Positions 1-12,300 of a stretch of DNA of 64,000 bases are shown one piece after another (position 1 is the first letter of the stretch; each line of letters starts with the position of its first letter). The notes under the pieces were generated by a model, which was not told the origin of the DNA, ran no database searches, and was given only the letters and a program-made list of their open reading frames with translations. The position numbers were made by a program, and so were the translations under genes. This stretch comes from Omphiscola glabra (Eukaryota; Mollusca; Gastropoda; Lymnaeidae). The stretch is from the NCBI GenBank assembly GCA_964017045.1, contig OZ024794.1, positions 37,292,210-37,356,209 on the forward strand, in the 5' to 3' direction.

Positions 1-819
1 GACATATTTGCATAGAAACATTCTGTTCTTTTATGTAAAAACTGTGCAAGCTGAGCTACAAAGCCCTTTTTTTTCATGTGTGCATGTGACTGTTCTGTTT
101 TGAAATGGTTTTTCAAGTGGAATACATGTTATTATGTTATGAATGACACAGACTCAAATAATCAACAAGCAACCACCAAAAAAAAAAAAAGTTCACAAGC
201 CAGTTTAGAAGGTTTTTTCTTCTATTAAATTATGCACAGGTGTGTAACACCCAATTCTAGGGACTGTAGAAAAAAAGATTAGGCCCCAAAAAATAAGTCA
301 CTTTGGCATGCTTTATACAAATGCATTCACCAAAGTGTTCATTCCATCTACCTTGTGGATTAGGTAGAGTATGAGAAAGATTATTAAAAGGAGACTCGAG
401 ATATCAGCAATCACAGTCTGTGTCCGGATGTATAATACCCAGTTGCAGCAAAAAGGGTTAAACTCTTACTTTAATTTATTTGGTGGTAATAATTATTATA
501 ATGATATTGTAAAACTGGTTCCCATTCATTAATTGATTAGTGTTCCTTCGATTTTTAAATAGAAACATAAATGAAAACCTCTTTAAATTAAATTGAGAAG
601 AGAAGGGGGTGGGGGGAAGGTTTGACAACTGACTTTTCATTTTCATAAACCTTCTACTTCTAGTCTTAAATGCATAACTTTTTTTTTTTTTAAATTACCA
701 TTATTAACTAATTAAAGTTATTCCCATTTGGGAATGAATGAAGCAGTATTAATACTATGTCATGTTAAATATTACCACTACAGCGATCTCTTTATGAAAA
801 CACAAAGCAATAGTATACG
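1..819. other. Gene-poor AT-rich stretch
   Basis: I see no coding exon or recognisable repeat here. The stretch is AT-rich with homopolymer runs (A near 178-190, T near 680-692) and a G-rich patch near 605-620. Confidence 0.5.
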
Positions 820-987
820 CAGTGGCGTAGCGAGCTTAACTCGCGCCTGGGGCACAATACCTTTTTAGCCCCCCCCCCCTCTATTCGAAAACCATACAAT
901 ATTATATGTAAAATATACTATTTGGCGCCCCTTTGTGAGTAGAGCCCGGGGCATGATGCCCCCTTGCCCCCCCTCGCTATGCGACTG
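820..987. mobile_element. Short non-autonomous hAT-type element (MITE), copy 1
   Basis: The element starts CAGTGGCGTAGCGAG and ends CTCGCTATGCGACTG, an imperfect terminal inverted repeat. It is flanked by AGTATACG (812-819) and AGTATACA (988-995), an 8-bp target duplication with one mismatch. A second copy at 51700-51889 shares nearly the whole body, including the phrase GCCCGGGGCATGATGCCCCC. CAGTGG-type ends with 8-bp duplications fit the hAT superfamily. There is no coding capacity, so it must have been moved by a transposase supplied elsewhere. Confidence 0.8.
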
Positions 988-2700
988 AGTATACAGGCAT
1001 ACGATAACTGCAAACATGTTGTTAGCAAACATGTATGTACATTTTTATAGCATGCCGATCACTTCATCAAACAAATAACGGCAACGCTGTTGTGTAAAAA
1101 AAAACTCCAAAATCACGTGCATGTACATTCTCATTTATTAACGCACATCATGTATATAAAGACATTTCAAGCACATGTTAATATATTGCCGCCATATTAG
1201 TTTTCGTTTATCTCGATCCTCGGTTATCTCGACGCCTTTTGGCATACCCTGTGGTCGTCGACATAACCGGGTTCTACTGTATCAAGTTTGGAAAAATGTG
1301 TGCTCTACGTCACTGATGAAAAAATAATTTATTAGAAAACTGGGACATAAAGCGCAAAAAAAGAGAACATGGCCGAGTCGAATGTTATATTGCTACAAAT
1401 GTTTTTGCATCATTTTTCGACATGCGCAGAAAATATACACGAGTAAATATCATAGTACCTACCTACAGACTTTTATATTTCCTTCTATAATCTACAAATT
1501 GTCTCCATGTGAGGGTACACTACAAGTTAGGAAACACTGGAATATGTTGAATTGACTTCATTTAATTGTATTTCACGTAATTTATGAATAAATATTATGG
1601 TGAGGCTGAGAGCTCATTGTGCGTGCAAAAAAGGAGTGCTCAAAAAGGAAAGATGCATAAAGGGGGAGGAGGTTTGATATATGACTTTTTTGCTTTTAAA
1701 ATATAAGGATGGCCCCTAATACTAATATAAAAAAGCTGGTATTGTTTAAATTTTGTGGTTTATGTTTATATTTTTTTTCTAAATTTTGCAACTAAATCAG
1801 CCATAAACAAATACTTGCAGGGGACATAAATCTGCAAATAAATATTTTTTTAATAAAAGATACAACACTAGCTTGCGGACGTCCGCAACACCTTTTAATT
1901 TACATCCCTTTGTCTGCATTCAAACTGCCCTTAACCCCCCTACCCTCCCCATATCTCTTACTACCCTTCTGGTAGACTGCTTCCATTTCCGACTGCTTCC
2001 TAGCAAGCTGGCTACTTCCTAATCAGCGGATTTGGAACTGAGAGTATTTTCATAGCTTTTGCTATATTGGCTATATACTTTGTATTTTGTGACCCATACT
2101 TGGGTATGGGAAATGGCGTTGTTAATGTCATTATGTTTTAGCAGGAGCAGCAGTGATGGCGTAGTTAGTTATGGTGTGCGCTTGCTAAATAAATCATTGG
2201 TTTGTAAAATAATTAATAAAATGAATTATATTACATATAATTCTGTATGAAAGAAACTATGGTTTAATGGTGAGTTCAATAGAGCGCAAAATATAATTCC
2301 CGATAACTTCACTAAATGACTTTTTTTAAATAATCCAACTGCATTTGGTGCGTAATATTTCTTTTTTTGAAAATGAAATCATCTCAATTTAAATATGGCA
2401 TGGTGTAATAAATATTTGGTTTAAACGTGGTTGGGACATCAGAATATTAATATACTTGTTCATGGGCGTGAAAGTGTGCAGTGACATATCATGGGGGGAA
2501 GGGTTGTAGTAAAAATTGGAAGGCTTTCTAACTTTCTTAAATGTCCGTTACTCGAGTTCATGTTTTGTAAAGTAACTTTAATTTTAAGTATTTAGACTTT
2601 ACACTTTAGTAGATGCTAATACTAAGAATACTAAGATGGAAAGTTCATATTCATGCATTGCCGTCACCATCGCCAATTACCAATGTTTGGCGAGCAATGG
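988..2700. other. Non-coding stretch upstream of CFAP210
   Basis: No gene is supported. A short open frame at 2059-2250 has no family resemblance and no splice context. Poly-T and poly-A runs are common. A weak copy of a G-rich motif lies near 2490. Confidence 0.4.
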
Positions 2701-2717
2701 CAATAATCGGTTATTGC

Positions 2718-2819
2718 ACGCTACTGGTCCCTCTGTCGCTTACCCTAACCCGAACCCTAAATCTATCATAAACAAAGGGAAGTGACTCCCAATAAGGGGA
2801 CCACAACAGCACATTAGCC
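2718..2819. repeat. 105-bp palindromic repeat, copy 1
   Basis: The body begins GGTCCCTCTGTCGCTTACCC, carries telomere-like ACCCTAACCC and ends GGGGACCACAACAGCACATT. Near-identical copies lie at 3841-3942 and 32708-32812. The third copy has intact inverted ends. In this copy the left arm has been replaced by GCACGCTACT. Confidence 0.75.
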
Positions 2820-2934
2820 CAATAATCTTATAATTATATTACTTATTACTAATATTACTATAACTTGTAGCAATAATAATGATTCCATCACACACCTCAG
2901 CCTTAGTACACATCTTGGCTAATTAAGATAGATC

Positions 2935-3012
2935 ATTAGGTTAGGTTAAGGGATAGATTTAGGGTTCAGGTTAGGTTTAGGGATAGATTTAGGGTTCAGG
3001 TTAGGCTTAGTT
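2935..3012. repeat. Telomere-like degenerate tandem repeat (TTAGGG-type strand)
   Basis: Tandem units of roughly 26-28 bp combine GGTTAGG, GGGATAGATTTAGGG and TTCAGGTTAGG. The same units occur in the opposite orientation at 4006-4145 and 32341-32475. This is a diverged TTAGGG-related satellite and not a true telomere, because the hexamer never runs in perfect tandem. Confidence 0.7.
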
Positions 3013-3239
3013 TAGGTATACAATACATTTTAGGAAATTTTATGGCAATCAAGTTGGCGGCCATGGTAAAAAAACGCAGTACGATCTATTCGAAATTACC
3101 CAAATCTTTAATGAAGTTTATTCCTTTCCTTATTTTCAATATGACAGGTTGGATTTAGACCAATTAGGCCTATATTATGATATATGTTTGAACGTTGATA
3201 TAGCTTGTGTAGTGTAGTGTTGTAGTCGTAGTTGTAATA

Positions 3240-3398
3240 CATCAAGTAGTTTGAATTTAAAGTTATTTCCCATTGCCGGAAGTCGCGTACTAGTAACTTG
3301 TTTGTTTGCCTGGTTACGGTACAGCGGCATTCGCAGGCAAGTGGATGTTGTGATAGCTATAGACGAGTAAGTGTTGAGCTTACTTGTGTTGATCTAAA
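3240..3398 (+). promoter_or_regulatory. Putative CFAP210 promoter and 5' UTR
   Basis: This is the sequence just before the CFAP210 start codon and is less AT-rich than its surroundings. It contains two overlapping forkhead-type matches, TGTTTGT at 3299-3305 and TGTTTGC at 3303-3309, about 95 bases before the ATG. FOXJ1 is a known master regulator of motile-cilium genes, so the sites are plausible. Short motifs like these occur by chance, and no TATA box or transcription start is evident. Confidence 0.3.
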
Positions 3399-6300
3399 AT
3401 GGCAACTGTCATGCATGGTCGACGAAAGGGGCAGCCAAGAGGTAATACCTTTAACATTTTATATTGTTATTGTCTCGACTTTTATAAGGCAGTTTCATTA
3501 GTTTCTAAATCTTTCTATTCACTATTCAATTCATTCATCAAGGATTCATTGTACTTTACGACGACTTTACGTCTTTACTAGGACTAGAGACTAGAACTAG
3601 AGTCTGGTATTTGATACTGATAGTGATAGTCTAAAGTTAAGTTTTAAGAGACTTATAACTATTTAACTGAATGGGATAATACTAAATATGCTACTACTAC
3701 CAAGTGTCTATCTATAGATAGTCTATAGGCTATAGGGTAAATGCTGAAAGATGTCACCGCGTTTTTTACCATGGCCGTTCACGAGTCGGGGTAACCAAGA
3801 TGGCGATCGTGCAAAAATAAAATAACTCACGGGTTATTGAACGCTACTGGTCCCTCTGTCGCTCACCCTAACCCGAACCCTAAATCTATCATAAACAAAG
3901 GGAAGTGACTCCCAATAAGGGGACCACAACAGCACATTAGCCAACTCACGTTTGCTAAAATTAAAATAAAAAGTTAAAAAATAATGAAAAAAGTTACCTA
4001 AATGTATCCTTAAACCTACCCTGAACCCTAAATTTATCCCTAAATTTATCCCAAAATCTAACCTGAACCCTAAAGCTATGCCTAAACCTAACCTGAACCC
4101 TAAATTCATCCCTAACCAGGGTTTTGACCCTCTCCCTAAGCCTAATCTGGGTTTTGACCCTATCGAAACCAGCTTTTTTACCTTCTCCCTGCTGGGTTTT
4201 GACCCTGAAAACTAGGAAAATGAAAAAAAAAACAAAGAAAAATGGCCAAAATTAATTATAAAATAAAGAAATAATGAAAGTTTTGAGTTGTGACAAGTTT
4301 TACTTTTTGAGACTACCACAGGCGATACTGGGTAAAAAGTTAGGAATAGTGCTTTATTTAAGCAAAAAACAATATGAAAGTCAATACTGATTTTTTCAGC
4401 AACCAAAGCCAAGAAATAACGGAGCATGTCACCATTCTTGAACTTGTTCCAAAAGATTTAATTCAGTTATCTTAATTAATATATATTATATATAATATAT
4501 AATGAAAACAGTTACCTTGAGCTTCTGAACTGGCCAACAGCTTTCTGTTTGCCCTCATCCACATATTCTCCACTGTCTGTGTGTGGACCTCAGGATCATT
4601 TAGGTCAATGAAAGGACAGGTGACTGCAGCTGAAGAAGCAACTGTTTCTTATAGACTTTCTGAAATCACAGTCATTGCACTTCCATCTCTTATCATCTGC
4701 ACTGCCGCTGTTTGCATTTAGGCAACAGCAACGTCTGTAATTGTCATTTCCCTGACACATTCTGACAATTTAATTTGGAAGTTGTCTAGTGTTTACATTC
4801 AAACTGAATATCATACATTTGAATTTGGACACCTAAACTGGACAATTACAGACCTTTCCTTTGGCTTTGTAAAAACCAAAAAGTGTTATTTTTACCTTTC
4901 ATTATAATTATATCATGATATAATATAATTTATATGATTAAGATCAAACTCAAACCTCTAACCTTCTACTTTAAAGACTAATATTATATACTGCAAACTT
5001 AAAAATCAATATACTATTAATTACTATTTAATTATCAGTAACTTAACTAAATTAATTATTAACAATACCAGTAACTTAATTGGCTTCTTATTTACATTAT
5101 CTATTATGATCTACTAACTTAAAAGGGTCTGGCCTATATTATATTCTATTGCCCAAGCTTATATTTTAAATATTAAATTTTGTCCAAACAGAACATTAGC
5201 TGTAACAGATATAAAAAAAAATTTCCTAACAAGGCCCCTAAATGAAAATGTCCTAATTAATGAACAGACTGCATTTTAAATACCCTTTACTTTGATTCCC
5301 CATGCCATAATGCACTAATTTGATTGGAGCATGGGCCCACAGCTTCACAAAGCATGCTCTAAAAAGAAAGGATTCACAGAGTTTCAAATTCAATCCAAAA
5401 CATAGTCATACACAATAGACCATGGCTAGACAGTAATAATTGAAATAGTGATATGTTGGCCTAGTTGATTTTTAAAAATTAGAAGCTGAATGCCATAATA
5501 AAATATAGGCAACTATAGATTTACAGTGGTGGGAATACTGGTTGCCAGAAGCAAAAACGAATTTTGTGTTGATTTTGGCAAACTGGTTATTGAAATTAAA
5601 TTCAAGAAGCAAAATGGAAATATCTTAATAACAGATCTATTGTTTTTTTATGTACTATATAATAATTTTTCATTAAAATTTTCAAACTCATTCTTTTGCG
5701 GCTATCCATAAATGATGTCAAGCAATGTAGCTGACTTTTTACCCCCCCCCCCACCCCCACCATCACAAAAAGTTACACCCCCCTCAATTATAAAGTCACA
5801 ATCCTCTGCTTCCAGCCCACATAAAAAACCCTCTTTCCACTACTGTCCTTTATAAACCCTTAAAACAATTAACTATCAGTGGACATAAAATAACTGCACC
5901 TGGGAAAAAATTTCCCCTAGGCTCTAGAACAGAACTCTGAGGTGCCAAAGACCCAGAAAATTGTATTTGCTGCCATTCCAAGTTGTTGGTGCATTAAAAT
6001 AAAAAAATCGGTCCTTATACATTTTGATGAGCAGCAGTAAATGTTTTTGTGGTTAATTTTGTTTGTGCCTTACTTGTATCAGTAATATTTATATTGTTTC
6101 TAGATAGTTAATTAGAGAAATAAAATGAAAATAGCTAAATTATTTAATTATTATCATGTAAATTTTTTTATTACAATAAAATGTATGTGCTGAAAATGTT
6201 TTGAAATTGAAGGGGGATGCAATGCTGCGAATTGGTTAAGAATACCTGTCCTAGAATATTTACTAAGATCACCCCTTGTTCAAACATTTTTAGTTCCATC

Positions 6301-9300
6301 CCAATTCACATGGTAGCCCTAATTCTAGCACTCATGTCTCCACCTTGAGACATAAAATCTCACAACTGCCAATGTCTCTACTCCCTGCTTCTCCTCCTCT
6401 GTGGCGTCCTGTAACTTGATCAGATGCCATTTTCTGGACCTCGCATACCTGTACCGATTCTCTCAGGGATTGTATATTAAAATGAACATAATTATAATTT
6501 TATTTTATTAAGTGCATTTTTTCCAATAATAATAATGTTCCACTTGTAATGTGATGTCGCATTGCTTACATACCCCCTCATCACACATTATCACAAAAAT
6601 GTGACACCCCCCTCCTGCTGAACATTTTTGACGTCATTTATGGATGGTCCCCATTACATAATTAAGTTTTATGTATCTAGGCTTATAATTATATTTAAAT
6701 GTATGGTATATGTAGCTGGGTGGAGGTGTGTGATGATACTGATGGCTGACAGTTTTACTAAAACAAACTAAGAAAATGCAGGTCTGAGGACTATAGCTTT
6801 TATTTGGAAACTAACAAAGAGAAGTAAAGGAAAGGTCCCGAAAAGGAAATAAAAGGAAACTTGCAGGAAAGGGACAATACCTGCAAAGAAACAAATAATA
6901 CAGGTCAAAAATGTCCTGACTAATAATAAATAACACAGAGAACAAATAAGCATATTAACTAACCCTGTAAATGCAGGGTGTTACAAAATATACTTAACTA
7001 AAAAAATAGAGTATGCTTACATGGTAAACAATTGGCAATTAAAATTATATTGTTTTGATAATGTTTCATTACTATAAAAGGAAATCACGTGGCAGTGTTC
7101 TAACTTGTAGCACGTACACTGTGTTACATAAAGGACCAGTGTGAGATGTGAGGGCTAGCATAGAGGTCTAACTGGGGTACTGTCATCCATGTAAGGGGTC
7201 TATGTAAGATGCACCCATAGCAGGACAGGTAATATAATGGTGTAAGGTATAACCACCATTGGTTAGATACATGCATCACTCAATTGCTGTGTCATTTTAA
7301 GACAAAAGCAAATTGCGGAATGTCTAAGCATATTAATACAGCTGGTAATAATAGTCTCCTAACACATGCACTATTTCTATTTGAGAATATAGCACAGGGC
7401 AGGGGAGGTAGTCTACTTCACCCGTTGTACGTATATTCGATGGTCGTATACTGTTGTATCAATAGCTTTAAAGCACATTGCAGTATGTGTGACCAGAGCG
7501 ATATAACGGTTGCGTGTTATGCTCACAGGCACTGGTATCTAATTCCATTTCATAATTCATGGATTTTGGTTACACGTCAAATTGACGGAGCTAACAAGTG
7601 ATTAAAACACTGCCTAATATAAGTCATGCTAGCAACTGATTAAAACACTGCCTAATATAAGTCATGAACAGAAATATTCCATTACTAACACCGAACAAGT
7701 AATGCAGTCTACAAGCACAGAAATAAAAAAAGGCGTATTTGCTTCTACTTACAGAGCGTCCAAATGGGCCGCTGTGAACACTGACACACTTCAGGGATGC
7801 GGTTCCAACCTCGAATAAAAAATCTCCCAAATGTGCCCGCCTTAAATAGTCGTGCGCGGACGTACCCGAAAACCTGACGTCACGCCCTGACTTCAAGTGT
7901 CCAAAACTTGTCTTCTGACAGATTTTCTGTGGTAAACTGACAAACCCTGGAGACTACAACCCAAATTAAAGTGGATATCCCGGATCCAATCCCTAATTAA
8001 TTAAATGTGTCCTTCTTAGTTTTGTCCCCGCTATCTAAGATACATTTTTATATTTCTATGAGTTATATACTTTTTGAGATATTTAAATAAAACAGGTTGG
8101 GACACCCCCCCCCCCCCATAAATGAATGTGAAAACTCTCTTAATTACTTACAATTAAAATACCTATGACGTTGGAGACTTGTAAATATACTAAAGTATAG
8201 CGAATAAACTCCCCTTCCCAACTAGATATAATTTATAATTAAATTCACTATGGTTCCCGAGATATAAATTATTTAACTTAGTACTAAAGCACACATAGTG
8301 GTTCCCACTATTTAAGTATTCTAATTCTACGCGATGGGGAAGAGCGCCGGTCAGCCTGCATGGGTTGAAATTGACCGGAGCTCAACATTCCGATCCCCTG
8401 TTGGGCGAGGTCAAATTTCAATGCAGTGTTGGTGTTGGGCGCGATCCAAAAAATGGGGCCTACACTACCACATATAGATATAGATATATATGTTTATAAG
8501 TATTTTCAACTTATATCCACAAATTCTCTCCTGCAACTACAAAATGCATTTGTACCCAAATAAATGCATCAAAATTATACAGCAATAATGTAGCCCTATT
8601 TGGCAGAGCTCAATTTACCACTAGGCCTTATAAAGCACATTGTCTCTTTTAAGTCAGTTGTTGCTAACACCCAAATGGCTTCATTGCCACTTCGATCGCT
8701 GGTAAACTCTTCACAGGCAGCATGTCATTGAAATAAATACCAAATAAATGTCGACATAATAATTTATTTATTATTTATGCGCACGAAAGTACATATCTCC
8801 ACCTCACATAAATAAAGTGTAAAAATTTTAATTGAAATATAACTTTAAAATATTAATATGCAATTCTCTGTTGTAGATAAAAATGTGCCTGTCATTGCCA
8901 CTTTAATTAACGAAAATGGGGTGTAGAGCGCCACCCAAGTATCATGAGTGAAAAGTGGGGTGGGGTGGGGGTCCAGAAGGGGGCTGAATTCAAAATTTTT
9001 GGCACAAACATGAATTTACTTTTGCATCACTCTATGCATAACCGACAAACAAATAAATAAATGTTTATGGAAATTTAGTTCCCACCCTGTGTTTATAATT
9101 ATAAATCCTTTAATTTTAGCAGTTACTAAATAATTTTTTACAATTTTTTTTTCTAAGACTACTTTAAATTCAAATCTAATTTTTAAAAAAAAAACAGTTA
9201 AAAGAGGGGTCAGTATACATCCCTATGATTATTTCAAATGTGTGTTTTGCCAAGAATGAAAATAATCACTAATTGAGGGAAGAAATAAGTTCATTTTTGA

Positions 9301-12300
9301 TACATCTAACAGGCCACAATTGCCAATATTTATTTCATGTGGCGGGCCATATCAAGCCACCCATGTTTAAAATCAGTATTTTACTACTTATTGTATGGTG
9401 AATAGGCAAACGTTAACATTGAGTACCATTACCAGATTAACTTTAAATAGTAAGGATAAAATCCTTAAGTTAACTATTAATAATCTGATATGATTTTTTA
9501 TACATTTATAATCATCATAAGCTGATTCTGGGAAAAAAATCCCTGTGAATTCTAATGCTCATCATGCTGGAATGGTGTTACCCGATGGAACAGACCTAAG
9601 GCAGGTAGCAGTGTTGACCAAACAAGACTGGGATAGGATCGAACAAGAACTCAATCGGAAACAAATCCAAGATGAAATGGTGCACAAGATCAGAGAGGAA
9701 AGGGATGAGCAGAGAAAAAGATCAAAGGAATTGATAAAAAACTGGGCTAATACTTTAGCAGTAAGCACTGATATTTATGACTACTTTAAACTGCATTTAA
9801 TGTTATAATTAAGAATTATACAAGTATTTTTTTTTTTAAATTGAAAATATAAATGTTTTAATGGCCTTCTTACTTATTTAGGGTCAAAGGCAAAGAAAGC
9901 TTGAAGCAAGAAACATTAGAGAAGAAAAAGAAGAAGATGAACGCAAGCAAATTGATATAGAAGAAGCTAAATACCAAGCACAACAGCGAAGGGAGGCAAT
10001 TGAGAAAGCAAAGACACAACAATATTATCAGACTGACCGAGTTAAGGCCTTTCATGTGAGTAATTAATCCTACATGAAGTGCCTAGCAAAACACAAAGAT
10101 ACTTAGTATAACATTTATAGACAGTCTCAAACTGTTGGCTTTACAAAGGTAAGCTAGGTATATGCAGTAAATAATCAGGGTTGCAGATATTGGTACTGTC
10201 AAAAACTGAAAATGCAGTTTTTTGAGTCACAAATATATTCTCTAAATTTCGCCTAATTTGAAATACAAAAATGATAGAAGCTGAGAAAAAAGAAGAAAGG
10301 TCAATGACAGTCATTTACTTTGATTGTTAATTAATGGTACTTAATATTTTTGAATTAATTTTTAATATGTTTACAAAGTTAATTTCAAATGTGCTTATTA
10401 GAGTGCACTGACCCTAACTGAAGTCTTGAAAGAGCGGGAAGCACAGCTTGAATTAAAAAGACTTAAGGAGCAGGCAATGGGAGACCAGGACAAGGAATAC
10501 CAAAAAATAGACAGAGAGTTGTATGAGATGACAATTCAGTCTGACCAAGAAAAAGCCAGAGCTCGTTTGCAAGCTGCAAGTAGAACTAAACAATTCCAAA
10601 TAGCACAGTAAGTTGTTTATTAACATATTTTTAATTTATGTTTTTATATTGTATAAGTATTGAACACTTATATTATGGATATTGCAAAATTTTATTTAAA
10701 TTCAGCAATTTGTTTATGTTTAAAAATGATGGCATTAGTTGCAAGACTAAATTTGTATTTTGTTTGTTATGTAGTAGTGTGATGAGGTAATGGTTGTGGC
10801 TACCAGAGGATGGAGTGTGTGTGTGACACACTATTAAAACCCTGCTAGCAGCGCCAAAAAATTGTAGCAAAGTGGGGTGTTGGTGGCATGATGATGATGA
10901 GGCCATGGCTGACAGTTTTACTAATATACACTCAAAAAATTCAGGTCTTGAGGACTATAGCGTTATTTTGCACACTAACGACAAATGCTGAAGAAAAATC
11001 TAAGAAAAACTAAAAAAGAAAAAGAAAAGGCTAAAGAAAAAGGACAATAACTGAAAAGAAACAAATAGTACAGGTTAACAAGGTCCTGACTAACATTGAA
11101 TAACACAGCTAATAATAAACATGGTAAATAGCGCCATAATTATAAATGGCGACAAAATATACTTAACTAAGAATGGAGTATACGTACATGTTATACAAAG
11201 GGACCTTGAAAATTATACTGTTTTAATAATGTTTAATAACTATAAAAGCAATCCTGTGGCAGTATTTAATTTGTAGCTCGTACGCCATCTTACATTCAGA
11301 ACCAGTGTGAGATGTGAGGGCTAACATACAGGTCTAGAAATTATTATGGTATGCCATCCATGTATGATGTCTATGTAAGATTCACCCATAGCAGGACAGT
11401 TAATACAATGGTATAAAGTATGCCCACTGCTAGTTTGGTATGTGTATCTATTAATCGCTGTGTCTTTTTAAGACAAAAGCAAATTGTAAAATGTCTAATT
11501 AATGTACTATTATCCTAACACATGCACCAGTTCCAATGTGAGAATTTAGCACACGGCAGGAGAGTTAGCCTATTACACATATTTGACGTACATTCACTGG
11601 CATCTCTTTTACTGGCATAATTTTTTAGAAATTTACTGTAAAGGTTTTAATATTTTAATTAAGCCATTAGCATGTTATTTATTAAGAGTGATTTTTTTAA
11701 AAGGTTCTGTAATATCCATTCTCCAGAATAAATGAACACATGAACAGTGCAGAGAAACAGAAGTTAGATGAACTCAGAGAAGCTGAGGAATTGAAAAAGT
11801 TGGCTGTGCAATTCCAGATTGAGAAGGAGAGGCTTGAGAATATAAGAAGAGAAGAAAGATTGGCAATGCTCAATGAAAACATGAAGCAAATTCAAGATGT
11901 TGAAAAAATGAAAGTTTTACAAGAAAAGCAGGAAGAGGTTGTTTTTTAATATAACAGAAAATTCATCTATGAATGCATTTCCATGAAGTTCACTTTGCCA
12001 TTATTAGTAATAGTTTTTATAATAAAACCTCAAATTGATTATGATTTAGGTCCTTACTGTAATAAGTTCTTTTGCAATTACTTTACATGTTTTTTTCTAA
12101 AAACTGTGTTTCTATTTTAATTCCCCCATAAATTAGTCTTAATTTTATTTGCTATCAGGAAGAAGATGAAGAATGCAGAGTTTTTGCAGCAGCAAAAAGG
12201 AAAATGATGCAATTACGAGCCCAGAAAGAGCAAGAAATTCAAAAGTATTGTGGATTTAACTTTCTGTCATTTTATTATTTTTTTAATTTTCTAATTTCAT

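Noticed and set aside
2935..3012. Interstitial telomere
   Set aside because: The TTAGGG word is interrupted by a fixed AGATTTAGGGTTCAGG context; it is a satellite unit and not a telomere array.
3790..3802. Possible RFX X-box (GGTAAC half site)
   Set aside because: Only one half site is present, it lies inside intron 1, and the matching left half is missing.
3834..4109. 91-codon - strand open frame rich in Leu, Gly and Phe
   Set aside because: It is a translation of the telomere-like CCCTAA-type repeat and has no independent support.
9870..10055. - strand hydrophobic open frame
   Set aside because: Antisense of CFAP210 exon 3.
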